A stretch of 64,000 nt of DNA from Polyodon spathula (lineage: Eukaryota; Chordata; Actinopteri; Acipenseriformes; Polyodontidae), in the NCBI RefSeq assembly GCF_017654505.1, contig NC_054540.1, positions 37,037,554 to 37,101,553 on the forward strand. Direction: 5' to 3'. Below are positions 37,145 through 49,515 of this stretch, piece after piece. The notes under the pieces are model-generated. The model did no database searches. It saw only the letters and a program-made list of their open reading frames with translations, and was not told where the DNA came from. A program made the translations under genes and the position numbers. The first letter of the stretch is position 1, and every line of letters begins with the position of its first letter.

Positions 37145-37733
37145 CTGCAGAGGGCGCACAAGAGTAAAGGAAGAGTTTGTGTCAAAGCTTTCACACTATA
37201 TTACCCTAAGCATTCCCTGCACCTACACTTTATCTGTACTTACCAATTACGTTTATCCAAAAACCTTTACTGGGTACCAATTAATGATTTAATGATTATT
37301 GATTGTTTGTTTTCCCTTTCTTTAATTCTTTTGATATACAATTATTTTGATTTCACTTTTTGACTGTTTACTCAGAAATGCACCATCTTTGCAGAAAGAT
37401 GTAACCTTGACAAATAAATGAATATCCCAGGATGCACAGCAGTGCACGTAACTCTTAAGGTTGGTCACATGTACGTGACGAATCAGTTGCTTTTTGCTAG
37501 TTTCAGATTTCATTGTCATTTTGCAGCCTTGGTACAGCAGTAAAAATGTCAGCGCCCCTGGTGAAATACAGCTTCATGTAGCAACATAGCTTTTATAAAT
37601 TGCCCAAAGACCCCACTTCCCCTTTAGTACCTTTTTAGGTGATGTGTATGTTAGCTCTGCCCATTCAAAATGCTTGTAATGCAACTCCAGTGAAGTTTTG
37701 AGAAGTGCAATGTGAATGTAGTGTGGGCCAGAC
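37145..37733 (-). other. bicd1 intron, 589 bp
   Basis: It lies between CAG|GTCTGG (37734/37733) and CTGCAG (37145). No embedded element was recognised. Confidence 0.9.
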
Positions 37734-37886
37734 CTGGTTCTGCTTGAGGGTGGAGACCAGTTTCTGCAACATGATGTTCTCCTCCTCCAGCTCTGTGTAG
37801 TCCTGCAGGAGCCTCGTCTCCCGAAACTTGTACTCTCGAATCTCATCCTTCATACGAGTTCTCTGCAGCTCAAGCACCTCGTTATT
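37734..37886 (-). CDS. bicd1: bicd1 exon, most 5' one found in window
   Basis: 153 bp, 51 codons. The acceptor CTGTGTTTCAG precedes 37886 and the donor CAG|GTCTGG follows 37734. It reads [37 protein letters not shown] and [12 protein letters not shown], the well-conserved first coiled coil of BICD1 (human [20 protein letters not shown]). This coiled coil runs along the dynein-dynactin interface. The preceding about 158 residues, including the N-terminal dynein-light-intermediate-chain contact, are encoded by upstream exons not seen between 37887 and 64000. The acceptor lies at the edge of a tandem array that repeats it. Confidence 0.96.
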
Positions 37887-38222
37887 CTGAAACACAGAGA
37901 ACACAGCGACTCAGTCTCTCTGCAGCTTCATAGTCAATGTTATTCTGAAACACAGAGAACACAGCAACTCAGTTTCTCTGCAGCTCGAGCACCTTGTTAT
38001 TCTGAAACACAGAGAACACCGCAACTCAGTCTCTCTGCTTCATAGACAATGTTATTCTGAAACACAGAGAACACAGCGGCTCAGTCTCTGCTACTTAATA
38101 GACAATGTTATTCTGAAACAGAGAAAACAGCGACTCAGTCTCTCTGCAGCTTCATAGACAATGTTATTCTGAAACAGAGGATACAGCGACTCAGTCTCTC
38201 TGCAGCTTCATAGACAATGTTA
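37861..38222. repeat. 55-58-bp tandem array overlapping a bicd1 exon start
   Basis: GTTATTCTGAAACACAGAGA or a close variant begins at 37881, 37939, 37996, 38051, 38106 and 38163, a period of 55-58 bp. The first copy includes the 3' splice site and first codons of the bicd1 exon; the third (about 37980-38012) repeats even the codons for NNxVLELQR. Other copies keep the pyrimidine-rich tract and AG but replace the coding part with CTTCATAGACAAT. Confidence 0.93.
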
Positions 38223-38907
38223 CTTATAATTGGTCTACACCGTGGCAGCCCTTAATAATGTTTATACAATTTTAATATTAAAAATAGGAACAGACTTGAC
38301 ATTTAATTATTTTAAAAGATAAAAACATCCTCTGGTCCAGTGGTTCTCAAAGAGGTCAAACTGAATAGGCTGATCAATTGTTGATATAAATTAGTACAAT
38401 ACCCAAGCTAAAGTATATTACTAATGTATTGAAGTTAAATAAATACAAACAACACAGTCACTTTCCTGTTAAAATCACATGCTGCACAATTCCCAGCAGT
38501 ATAACGATTTGCCATGCTGTTATATAATAAAACTATACTGTATGTAAAACTGTAATACTCATTATTTTGCCTGTCACTCAATAAAGTTATACATTTTTCT
38601 TGTGTGTATTTTAGGCAGACATCACATTTTTAATTTCTTAATCTCTGCCTTATAGTTTCTTCACAATAACAAAGTATCCAAAGACACATTTTCATAAGGA
38701 AATAGCATCACTAAGGTTTACTTATGCCTTTTTTTTTAGCTGTACACCCAAGTGAAAACTGTCAGATTTCATTTAAATAGACTCTTGTGGAAAAGGGGGC
38801 ATTGCACAAAAAAACAAAACAAAAAAAACTCCCCATTTTGGTTTTTGTATTACTCTACTCATAACAGAAAATAGGATCAAAATAAAACAAAACTTTGATC
38901 GCTATAC

Positions 38908-39536
38908 CGTATTGTTACAAAGACGGCCGGAGTGGGGGACGTCAGACCAGAAACAGGAACCCGGAAATAAACAGAGAGAGAGGTGGAGTTTGGTGGAGTT
39001 GAGCGAATGGTTTCGCTCAGCATTTAATGAATAAACAGAACAGTAAATAAAAAGGCTGTAACAAACAAACAAAAAACACAGGACGTGGCATATTCGCCAA
39101 AACAAAAAGAGACAAAAAAAATGGACTAACACTACACAAAACACGGTGAGCAGATATTTCAACTTTATGTTATTATTTTATTATTTATTACCTCCATCTC
39201 CAATCCTGTTCTCCACTCATCGAACACACAACCCAGAGTGGGTGAAAACATGCAGCTTTTATGCAGCTGTACCGAGACTCTATTGCTAATCAATCATTCA
39301 ATTGGAGTCGCGGTACAACTGCGCGTGAATTAATAAAGTGCAATTCCCCGTGCTCACATATTATTACATTTTACTTACACGTGAAGTGCTGTGAAATCCT
39401 CGTGCCTAAATACAAATATAGATTTTATACACTCGTGTTACACAGACCCGTTTATATCCCCAGTACCAATGACTATACACCAACATTAACACACAACACA
39501 AAATACACACAGGGAGGGGCACTTTGCCACACGTAT
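38908..39536 (-). mobile_element. Solo LTR, 619 bp, with CGTAT target duplication
   Basis: The element is 38913-39531, from TGTTACAAAG to CTTTGCCACA on plus, inverted ends matching at 8 of 10 positions. CGTAT flanks both sides (38908-38912 and 39532-39536). Transcriptional features sit on minus: TATAAACGG- and GCATAAAAGC-type boxes in the first half and ATTAAA near 39025 before a short U5. No retroelement interior adjoins it. A partial copy of the same LTR lies at 49147-49515. Confidence 0.93.
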
Positions 39537-39950
39537 ACATATATTTACCTTTTAAGTTGCTTGCGTTTGGAAAGCACACCTGCATCTGTATCCCGATTCT
39601 GACTCGCTTACTAAATCTGAAGCAGCACTTTCTTGATCCTGTTTAATGTTAATGTTAATCCCTACTGTCCCACACATCACTTACCATTTTAGAAACTGTC
39701 GCACAAATTCTGGGAAGGTGGTAAAACACATTGCGTTACGTATTCCTAATATCCATAAGACAGACAGAGACGCGTATTTTTGCCTTTGAATTCATGTGCA
39801 GTTAAGAAAATTATGTCATGACATCCAATTTCATCTGGCACATAGGCAGGCTGCAGGAAGTGTAAATGAGCGCTCACTGTTTAAGAGTACTACGACATCG
39901 CGGATATAATCACATCACATCAGCGGAAGGAATCAAGTTAATGATGATGA

Positions 39951-40820
39951 AGACGTCCAGGTCCTGAGGCAGCAAAGCAGCCTCAAACCATCACACTCCC
40001 ACCACCATGCTTGACGGTTGAGATGAGGTGTTTCTGTTTGAATACAGTGTTTGGGTTTAGCAAAACATAACCTTTCTCAGTGAGGACAAAAAGTTCTACC
40101 TTTGACTCGTCTGGCCAGAGAACATTGCTCCAGAAGTCTTGTGGATCATCGCTCTTTGGTGAACTTCAGACGGGCAGTAATGTTCTTTTTAGAGAGCAGT
40201 GGTTTCCTCCTGGCTATCCTTCCATGAACACCATTCTTGTTTAGTCTTTTTCTGATAGTTGAGTCATGAAGACTCACATTAGCCAAGGCAAAAGTTGCCT
40301 GCAGAACCTTGGATGTTACTCTGGGGTTCTTTGTGACTTCCTTGATGATATTACGGTTTATTCTTGGAGACATTTTGGTAGGACAATCACTCCTGGGTAG
40401 AGTGACTGTGGTCTTGAAATACCTCCATTTGTAGTCTATCTGTCTGACAGTAGATTGGTGGAGCTCCAAATCCTTAGAAATTGTTTTGTAACCCTTTCTA
40501 TACTGATGAGCATCAATAACTGTTGTTCTGAGGTCCTTAGAAATTTTTTTTTGATCGTGGCATGACGTGTTTCAACCAACATGTGTGGTGAAGACCAAAT
40601 TCACAAAGTTTCTGATCTTTATATAGGGTCGGGCCTCCCAAACTCACCCCTGAAGTTCTACCTAATTATTTGTTTGTCTAATTCATACATCATTTTGTTT
40701 CAAAAGACATGGAATTGGTTAATATAAACCCCCTATTGGATATTTAAGAAAAGGCTATCATGGCAAAACTGGAATTTCCATAATTATCATTGGGGTTCAC
40801 AAACTTTTTCTTGGCACTGT
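39951..40820 (-). mobile_element. Tc1-like transposon, truncated
   Basis: One end is intact: the complement of 40790-40820 gives TACAGTGCCAAGAAAAAGTT then TGTGAACCCC, a typical fish Tc1 terminus, at a TA site. The other end stops abruptly near 39951 inside the transposase catalytic region. The element encodes a transposase remnant on minus. Confidence 0.88.
39970..40563 (-). pseudogene. Tc1 transposase N-terminal half, broken
   Basis: From an ATG at 40563 the frame reads toward paired helix-turn-helix DNA-binding segments: KGYKTISKDLELHQSTVRQI, then TKNPRVTSKVLQATFALANV, HDSTIRKRLNKNGVHGR and KPLLSKKNITARLKFTKE. A stop near 40146 follows. In other frames the start of the catalytic domain (DESKVELF-like, TVKHGGGSVMVWGC-like) appears at about 40110-39975 before truncation. 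It cannot make an active protein. Confidence 0.85.
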
Positions 40821-40849
40821 ATATTACAGTTTCATTTGCAACCATCAAC

Positions 40850-41144
40850 CATAGAGCAGGATCAGATTGGGATCAGAGATGAGTTTTAAATGGAGTTATT
40901 ACATTATTTAGTTTAATCCTTTGTTCAAAACTAAAAACATTTAATTTTTCCATTTATAAAACATTCAATGAACCTCTGACCCCACTCTGATCTTGGTCTG
41001 AAGGAAGATCGAAATAGGATCAAACTTTGAGCTGAAACTGAGCTCAAGATCAGCTCTGATCCTTTTAGTGCAACCCAATATGCCATAGGATCAAGATCTG
41101 AGCCTGGATACACAATCGGATCAGTTTAGTACAACCGGCCCCTG
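40850..41144. repeat. GATC-rich fold-back repeat, possible MITE
   Basis: Many GATC/GATCAG/CTGATC motifs in both orientations. The right edge, complement CAGGGGCCGGTTGTACTAAA, resembles termini of fish non-autonomous DNA elements. The left edge is unclear. A LINE fragment begins immediately after. Confidence 0.45.
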
Positions 41145-42135
41145 ATATTTCTCCAGCCAGTCTATGGGAAACTTTAAAAGTCTTTCTTAAAGGTAGAATT
41201 ATCTGCTATACTGCCAAAATGAAGAGAAAACATATGGAAGAGATTCAATGTCTACAATGTCTAAAAAGAACAGTTATCAAATTTAGACTTGATCCCTCCT
41301 CTTCAAGTTATAGTTACTAACAGTGCTAACTTTAAATTAAACAATGGATAACTGATAAAGAAGTGTTTTTGTTAAACAGATTGAAAAGAAAATACCATGA
41401 GCATGGGGATAAACCATTAGCTCATACTTTGAGAAAGTTAGTACAATCCAAAATGATTCCAACAATTAGAATTGAAAATGGTAACGTTTCAAATCAACCA
41501 GACATTATTAATACAGCATTTAAAAAGTATTATAGCAAACTATATAGTTCCCCTGGTGAGCTAAATTATGACAAACTTCATGCTTTTTTTAGTGATCTTA
41601 AATTGAATAAATTGAAAGTTACAGATAAGGAAATATTGGATGCCCCTATTACAATTGAAGACATAAAAAATACAATAAATGTACTGGCCTCTGAAAACCC
41701 CCTGGTGAAGATCCCCCCCCACCCCCCCGGAGTTCTACAAAATCAATATGGATAGCCTTACTCCCCTACTAAAAGAAAATTTAGATTTTTCACTCACTCA
41801 GCAAACACTACCACCTTCCATGAACCTAGCCTCTATAACTCTTATTCCTAAACCAGACAAAGACTTAATAGACTGTGCCAACTACAGACCAATTTCACTT
41901 ATTCAGAGCGATTGTAAGATTCTGGTAAAGAGCCTAGCTATGAGGTTACAGACTGCAATAGACACATTAATTCACAATGAACAAAAAGGTTCTGTAAAGG
42001 GAAGGTATTCCTCTGATAATATTCGACATTTATTAAATCTCATATACATTTCCAGAGACAGTTACAATCCATCCTCTGTGTTATCCTTAGATGAAAAAAG
42101 AAAGCTGCCAATTTTTTGGTTTTTTATGTCCTCAG
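41145..42135 (+). pseudogene. L1/Tx1-type LINE fragment (linker and start of RT)
   Basis: Frames 41363-41755 and 41748-42140 are consecutive pieces of one LINE ORF2. The first shows FKKYYSKLYSS and ITIEDIKNTINVLAS, the region between endonuclease and RT. The second shows SITLIPKPDKDLIDCANYRP, ISLIQSDCKILVKSLAMRLQ and KGRYSSDNIRHLLNLIY, the first RT blocks of L1-like elements. A frameshift falls in a C-rich run near 41720, and degraded coding text extends upstream to about 41145. The catalytic RT box is missing because the copy stops at about 42135. Confidence 0.88.
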
Positions 42136-45100
42136 TGTAGCGACATGGCGCTGTTGTGTATTAACATGTTTTTCTTAAACAATGGTTAATTTAAATGAAT
42201 TTAAACTTTCTATGGTTATGGGAAAGGAAACAGAAGGAAACATAACAGTGTCTTAGCTGGATGTGGCCAGATTGAATCGGCAGCATTGATCTGCATGACA
42301 GAAAGTCGATACTCTCAAGAGTTTATTTAATCAGGTAAATTTTTTTTTTTTTTTTCTGTAGACCTTACAGTTATATAATTAAAATAACTGATATTATGAG
42401 AAGCAAATACTAATTGATTGAGATTTAAACAGTGAGAGAAAGTAACATTGTAAGGGTTTGCATGACCACATTTGTTTTACTGTTAAGAAACAAGCCTGCG
42501 GTAATCTGTTTATTTAGATATGTGTTTGCAGCTATGTATAAAATGAAACTTTTTTCACCTAAACTTACTTTAGTAAGCTATATAAAAAAGTTTTTCTATG
42601 TTTACTTCTGTCCTCTACTTCCTTTAAAGCTGTAATTAACATTGTTAAACCATCTCTATTTCTCAATTACATCACAGATTTCTGGCAAACGAGCTAAAAC
42701 ATTTTTCTAGCTATACATTCAAAAAAATATACCTGGTTTACTGTGTTTGCAGAGTATTGATTTGAAATTAAATTGGTTATCAATAGAGATATAAAATAAT
42801 CCTGTTTGTGTTTTTGTATTACTTGAAAAAGAGGATCACATATGAAAGTGACAGTAAAATACACACGCACAATGTAGCATTCATTGAAGACGCAGGAAAA
42901 AGAGTGCAGTATTTACTTCTGTGTGTTTCTCCTTATTGTTTGAGTTCAAATATTTTAAGTGTGCAACACATCATTTTGCTGGAGTAAAAAGAAAGGCTCA
43001 TTAAGTCAATCTGGCTGTTAATCGATTTCTTTTAAGTCAGCACAAATACCATTTTTAAGGCAAGTTGTCTGTGTAGAATACGTCACTACATGTATTCCTG
43101 CAGCTATTATTACAGTTTATATGAAGGGCATTCCTAGTATGGACAATTTTAAATACAACTTCTTACAGATCTTGTCATGCTTGACGAGCAGTATAACAGC
43201 AATAGAAAACATTCACTGTTCATGCAAGTACTTTTAGAGCATACTTTTCGTACATACTGATATGGGTAAAAGTTAAGATTTACCACAGCAGTACAAAATA
43301 GAGCAACAGACAAGCAGATAGTTCTAATAAATCAAGTTGTGTTTTTTTTTCACTTATTTATATTAGACAGAAGAAAAAACACACCTATACAGACACTATA
43401 CATATTTCTTCAATAAATGATATCAGTTATCAAATGCTATTGCGTTTAGAATTCAGGTTGACCAATCTGTCAAATTTACAATTATCTATGACAAAAAATA
43501 ACTGCATCAATACAGAATCAAAGCCACAGTTTATCAACATGTATCACTGGTCTATGTAAACACCATAGCATGTTTTCAAACTGCCGCAGACAATGCATTG
43601 CATATAATTATACAAATGCAATTGAAATTTACCAATCAAGACTGGAGTGCAACATTAAATGCTCAGTACCCAACAATAGTTGATAAAAGTTACAAACATT
43701 TTACCAATCAGGAAGAAGAAGGTTTTGGCTAACACAAATACATTATTGTTAGTCACTAATGATAGTGTGAGATAAGAACTTTAGAGCAAATCATTAACAC
43801 TTAACATCCGTTAACAGCAGCCTTAACACATGTGAATGAGCTTTAACACATAGAACATAGAAATAGCAACATTAAATATTTCTTATTAATAAGGTTAAAC
43901 AATGGAGACTAATAGCAGAATTAGAACATTAGCACATGAGAATTATCTTTTATACACAATTCATTGAGCATTGAATTTTAAACAATAACTCCTTCCGCAG
44001 CTCAGCAAACAGTCCCATTTGCTGTGAATAAGTTCAACCAAACGCTGAGATAGAAGTCCCCTCATAGAAATAATCCATTCTATTGGTAATTATTTAGCGA
44101 AATTAGTCTTCTACTAAATGCATTTTATCACTAAAATAAGTGACTATACTATGGTACTTCAAGTAATAGCCTTCATTTTGAAACAAACAAATTTCAACTC
44201 GCTGTACACTCTGCTCTTGCCACCATATCAGATGTATTTCTCTTCTGTCGGTGGTTACGAAGAGGCATCATTAGCCTCCTCCAAGCCTCGAACTACTGGA
44301 TTCAAAGATAAAGCAGCCTTGTACTCCTGTCTCATGTTGGTTACTAACACAGGGTTTTATCTGCTGTCTCATCTTGTGCATTAGTCGATACAATGAGCTG
44401 CCATTCCTTAAAGATGTGGCACACAGTCGCGTTTGATTTCTCATCTGGGATAAAAATTACACAGGACCACATTTTGAAAGCAGCATTTTCTGAGCAGAAT
44501 AAAACAATTGTAAAAGTATAAAACCTTACAAATAAATATCTGATACCTATTTAACAGCCAACTAACTAACTGCTTTATACATGGCACTGTAGATCATGTG
44601 GCTCATGTGCATGCTGTAATTCATAATACTGTCGTTCCTAATAAAAAGCCCACACACTGTAAAAGGCCACGCACATTGCAGTTGTGCTGTTATTAAACCA
44701 AGACTTGGTTATTCAGGGCTGTTCAATGAGAATGTCGTTCGTTACAATTGTCAGTCCTGGATATCAAACTAATGGCAAGCTTGTGGTGATGGCAGGGTTT
44801 ACCTGTGGTAAAGTGGCGTGCAGTCAAGGCTTTTCACTGGCAGGAATAGCAAACACAGAGATAGTAACTGCAGGAAAAACTTGTGCGTCCCTTCTTGTGA
44901 TTTCATGAGGCAGGGTGTGATGCCCGCTCGCAAAGATTTTTTTGCAACTTGACTTCCTCCATTGAAATCCGACAATCGCATCGGGCAACGTGTACCAGGC
45001 TCTGCTGTTATGGCGGGACAACACCTTCACTGAGCTTTCTCTACGGCCCACGCTCAAACAAACAAACATTTATAGCATGTGGCCAGGGTTAATTTACAAT

Positions 45101-45849
45101 CAATAGACCAAACAACACCTATCCACACTCCACACTTTTAATAAACAATTATTAGGTGGCTATGTAAAGACTTCAGGTTGTTTGGCCCCCACCCAAGCCA
45201 AGATGGCTGCCAGCCACAAAACACACAAAGCCTCTGCTCTGCTGCCCTACCCCAAATATCACCCATAGGAGAACCCTAGGCGGTTGCTAGGTTACAGATA
45301 ATCTACCCTCTACAAAATAAACCAAACTAAATGTATTTAGGCTACATTTAGGCTGATTTGATATTTATCTAATTTGTTCCATCATTGCTGGCATACTCCT
45401 TGCACTGACGTCACTAGATAAATATCGTACCTCATAGCCTGGAATCAGTTATTTGATCCTTATCAAATACCTTGGGAATGTTTTGGGATTAACAGTTTGT
45501 GGACTGCATGCATAAATTGCAAGTAATTTGCTGTGCATGACAGAGTAAATATCAGTCTATATAACATCTAGCATTGGTTCACACTTTAACTTAGCTATGA
45601 TGGATGCTTAATCTTATCCTACTGTAGTTATGGCATTTCAGAAAATGTGTTTTTTATTTCCTGGCATCTCATTGACTAATACCCTTGGCAGTGGGGTACA
45701 TTAATTTGCAATAGGTGATCAGGAAATAAAAAGTACCACCATAAATGCCTTTTCGCCTGGACAGATATCCTTGAGCCACCTAAAGTTCAAGTTTTAAACC
45801 ACAAAACTTTTTTCTCTCTTTTTTTTGTAACAGTTGCCCATTTTCTAAG
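42136..45849. other. Stretch without a recognisable gene
   Basis: Mostly AT-rich and featureless. Between about 44800 and 45330 the composition becomes more balanced (CGCATCGGGCAACGTGTACC and nearby), suggesting an old repeat or LTR remnant, but I could not define ends. The frames at 44118-44384 and 44684-45069 show no domain. Confidence 0.4.
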
Positions 45850-46003
45850 CACAATAAGACCCTTCAGGGTGGGCGGTATTGGCAAATACCGGCCCTGCCA
45901 GGGGCTATAAGGCACTCCGTCTGCGCTGTCGGATCTCATTACTCCCTTGGGCGGTCCGGTATTGCCCAATACTGCTCACCCCGTCGGGTCTTATTGCTAG
46001 CAT
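45850..46003. repeat. Long imperfect inverted repeat
   Basis: AATAAGACCCTTCAGGGTGG then GCGGTATTGGCAAATACCGG at about 45851-45892 matches the complement of 45950-46001 (AATAAGACCCGACGGGGTGA, GCAGTATTGGGCAATACCGG). Arms are about 45 bp with a GC-rich loop of about 55 bp. Each arm also contains its own small palindrome (CGGTATTGnCAAATACCGG). Confidence 0.85.
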
Positions 46004-46344
46004 AGTCCCTACTCCTCCTACGATTGCTACCTGGCTCTCGGGCTTTAGAAGCATTGTTTTTTTGGAATGCTCCACAGCCAGGATTAATAAGGCACGTGTG
46101 ACAACTATACAGGCATGGAGTGCAACTGCTGCCGATTTGGCTGCACTGATGCTTAAATGACATGGGCTTCCTTTCCTTTACCGTCATACTAGCTTCTATT
46201 TTTGGTATGTAATTTTATTTTTAGATAACAATATTGTAGTAACTTTTTCTTAGTTATTTTATTATTATTTTAATGTCAAGCACTGGCAATGTTGTAAATA
46301 ATTTATTTTATTATTATTTTTTGCTTTGTTATCAAAAATAATAA

Positions 46345-46466
46345 AAAAAAACAATTGATCACAAAAAAACAGAGGACTGCGATTTAACGAGCGTTAGAAA
46401 AATTACATGTTATTAGTTTTTTTTTAGTTAATCGCAGAAGTTAACTGCCATTAATTGACAGCCCTA
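46345..46466. mobile_element. Possible hAT element end
   Basis: The segment ends with TTAATTGACAGCCCTACTA, whose complement TAGTAGGGCTGTCAATTAA resembles a common hAT terminus (TAGGGCTGTCAA). AATCGC/GCGATT motifs precede it. No matching left end was found. Confidence 0.45.
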
Positions 46467-49146
46467 CTAATTATATGACAGTACGAGCGTTTCAACCAGA
46501 GCGTTCAGCCCTGTGCTAACCTGCAGACGCCTGATCTTTAACTTGCTGTGGAATGCTCTCATTATAATAAGTAATGAATGACAGAACAGTGAATACATTT
46601 CCTAATTGGTTACTGTAGCACTATTTTACATCACGTCCAAAAGTAACTCTGAAAGTGTTACACAACACCTTGCAGTGTTGACAAGAGACACATTATGCTA
46701 CATTTGTTGTGTCATATTTTCTGTATCGCAGCGTTATATTTTTAACCATATTGCCTACTCTTACAAAATTGTTAATCACACATCCCACACTCTTTCTCTT
46801 GGCAAATGTTCCTGAGCAAAAGTAATTCCCTTGTTGATTTACCTGTTTGAGCACAAGCACCTTCTCTCAAGTGCCCCCATTACGGCATATCTACAAAGCT
46901 CTAACTCAAGAAGCATTGAAAGAATGTTTGACAGAGTAGACATACATTTTTATATTTCTTAAACTGTTTTAGGCTGTTGATAAAGAAGCCTACAATACTC
47001 TAAAACAGTCTCATGATATAAACATTTATTTTATTTCTATAATTGATCAAAAACCTTCTTTAACTTAAAGCTTTACAAAGCTTGAAGTTAAATCTTTGTG
47101 AATAGGATCAATTCTCTGGAATAATAATTTACTAAATTAACACATGTCCCATCAAATCCACAGACTGACTAGATAAAGAGAAAGACTCAGCACAAATAAT
47201 GTATTCCTTAACCTTATAATCTGATAACACACTGGTATTGAAAATGTGTGATTAGCATATCTATATATAACTAGCATTGAAAGAAAATTCCCTTGTGAAA
47301 ATGTGCCTTCTAGTGCTGTAATATTGAAAACAAAATTAACTGGTCTAATTGTGAGGCTGAACATAGGCTGTGAATACATTACACTGTAGGGAAGACATAA
47401 TTCATAAACAGCAAGTAGGGAATATGTGATACTGTAATTACAGGTGATCACTGACTCTTGTGTAATGTCTGCTTGCAGATTGGCTGGCAGACTGCAGATG
47501 GAACTGACAGCAGCCCCATTTTGATAGTGGAAGAAGCTGAGATTGGGTTTTACACACTGGCTTCATGGTGCAGCTGGAAATGTGGTTCCGGGACATTTCA
47601 GGTTTTATAGTCTCACTGCAATGCTGGTACTTGTAGTCTGGAATCTCTTAAACAAAAGATAATGATAGAAGGAAGCTAAGTGCACTGTGCTGCCCCAAAC
47701 TGACACTGTGGACTTAGAGCCTTGTGATCATCCCACATCCAGCTAACAAGATTAACAATTTCAAGGTTACTGTTAAAACAGTACAGTAATGACCTCAAAC
47801 CGTTCATCTATCACCCGCTTCTGTGTTTCAACAAAGACATCATAACACAAAGCAAAGTCTTTCTCACTAATTTACTAAGCATACTGTTAACACTGATGTG
47901 ATACCAATTGAGATACAGCTTCATACTTTCAGTGTTATGGAAACTCCTTGACAAAATGTAGCAACACACTTTGTCTTGGCCAAGGAACCAATATGTCAAG
48001 CAGACAAACGTTTCGGGTGGGTGACAAAGACCAAACACTTCAAGATATTGGCTTCACATTTAGTCACAGCTGACTCATGGCAGCCATTTGAGGTACTGGG
48101 AATATTTCTGTTTCACAAAAACATAAATATCTAATATCCTTATTCTTCTATGACGTTTTCTGAGAAAAACAACAACTGCCTTACTGTGTACTTCGCATGA
48201 CCCTACAGATTTCAAATGTGTTAACAGTATGATATCAATATAGATTTGATTTAGGAAAAGAAAAGTGCACTTCTGTGGCAATTTAATCTTGCTAGATGTT
48301 ATCCAATATTTAATGCTGGAAATAGCAGCAGGTTTTATTAGATAACTTAATTTGGAAGAGCCTATTGCTTTCACCATAACTGTAATTAGTTAATGGAGGA
48401 AAACTAATATGAAGCACCCTAGTCTTACAGTGCAAGTCTTACAGTCTAATGCAATTCTTACACAAGTTTGCTTTAAAAAAAAAACTGTTATTGTACATAC
48501 ATGTTCATCACTATTTCAAATCTTAAGTACATCAGTGTGTCTAAAACACCCCAGTATGATACTGCCTATATATTGTACAAAGAAAATGAATCCAAATGAA
48601 TGCAAAGCGAAGCACTGTACTATAGTGTACGGAAATGTGCTAAGCAGAATTCCAAAAACAGTTGTTACCATGCTTTCTCGGTCCATGCCAAAGTAACCTG
48701 ATAGATTTGTTTGCACCACAAGAGTGTGTTAACCTGTGAGAGAAGTGGAGCATCAACAAAAAGTGCGCGCACACCAACACAAACTGGCTTTGGAGCTCAA
48801 ATAAAAAACCTTCTTTCATCTTTCTAAAGGTACAGTAATTATATGAATCTCTTACTTTCTTGTTTCTGTTATTGAACATGGTTAAACTGCAGTAAAAAAT
48901 GAAACTGCATTCCCAAACGCACCGTCTTTTCTAGCGTCTAGCTTTTATCTGCAATTGAATCCATTCTGTCCTGCTTAGAGCTGAATTTTCTGTTTTAGAC
49001 GCATATTAAAATGTGCACTGATCAGTTTCCATCTGTACCGCTCAATTGGTCGCAGCATGTGTAAATGACACATGCCAGAGGTTCATCGGTTAATAGAAGG
49101 AATGCATTTTATACTCTTACAATTGTACCCTGACAATTTTAGGGTG
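46467..49146. other. AT-rich stretch, no gene seen
   Basis: Several frames of 60-100 codons on both strands, none with a recognisable domain. Confidence 0.45.
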
Positions 49147-49515
49147 TGTGGCAATATTGCCTCGCCCCTGGGTGTATTTCTGTGTTGTATGTTACGTGTA
49201 GTGTGTTAATGTTGGTGTATAGTCATTAGTAAACGGGATATAAATGGGTCTGTGTAACACGAGTGGGTTTAAAATGTATGTTTGTATTTAGGCACGAGGA
49301 TTGCACAGCACTTCAGGTGCAGGTAAAATGCAATAATATGCGAGCACGGGGAATGGCACTTTATTAATTCACATGCAGTTGTACCGAGACTCAATTTGAA
49401 TGATTGGTTAGCAATCGAGTCTCGGTACAGCTGCATAAAAGCAGCATGTTTTCACTCACTTGGGGTTGTGTGTTCTGTGAGTGGAGAATGGGTGTGGAGA
49501 TGGAGAAAGTAAAAA
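49147..49515 (+). mobile_element. Truncated LTR, same family as 38913-39531
   Basis: Reads TGTGTGGCAATATTGCCTCG, then TGTTAATGTTGGTGTATAGT, GGCACGAGGAT, CAGTTGTACCGAGACTC and GTCTCGGTACAGCTGCATAA, in the same order as the minus strand of 39531 down to about 39175. It lacks the R-U5 end, stopping near 49515 in an AAATAAAATAA tract. It is in opposite genomic orientation to the complete copy. Confidence 0.88.
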
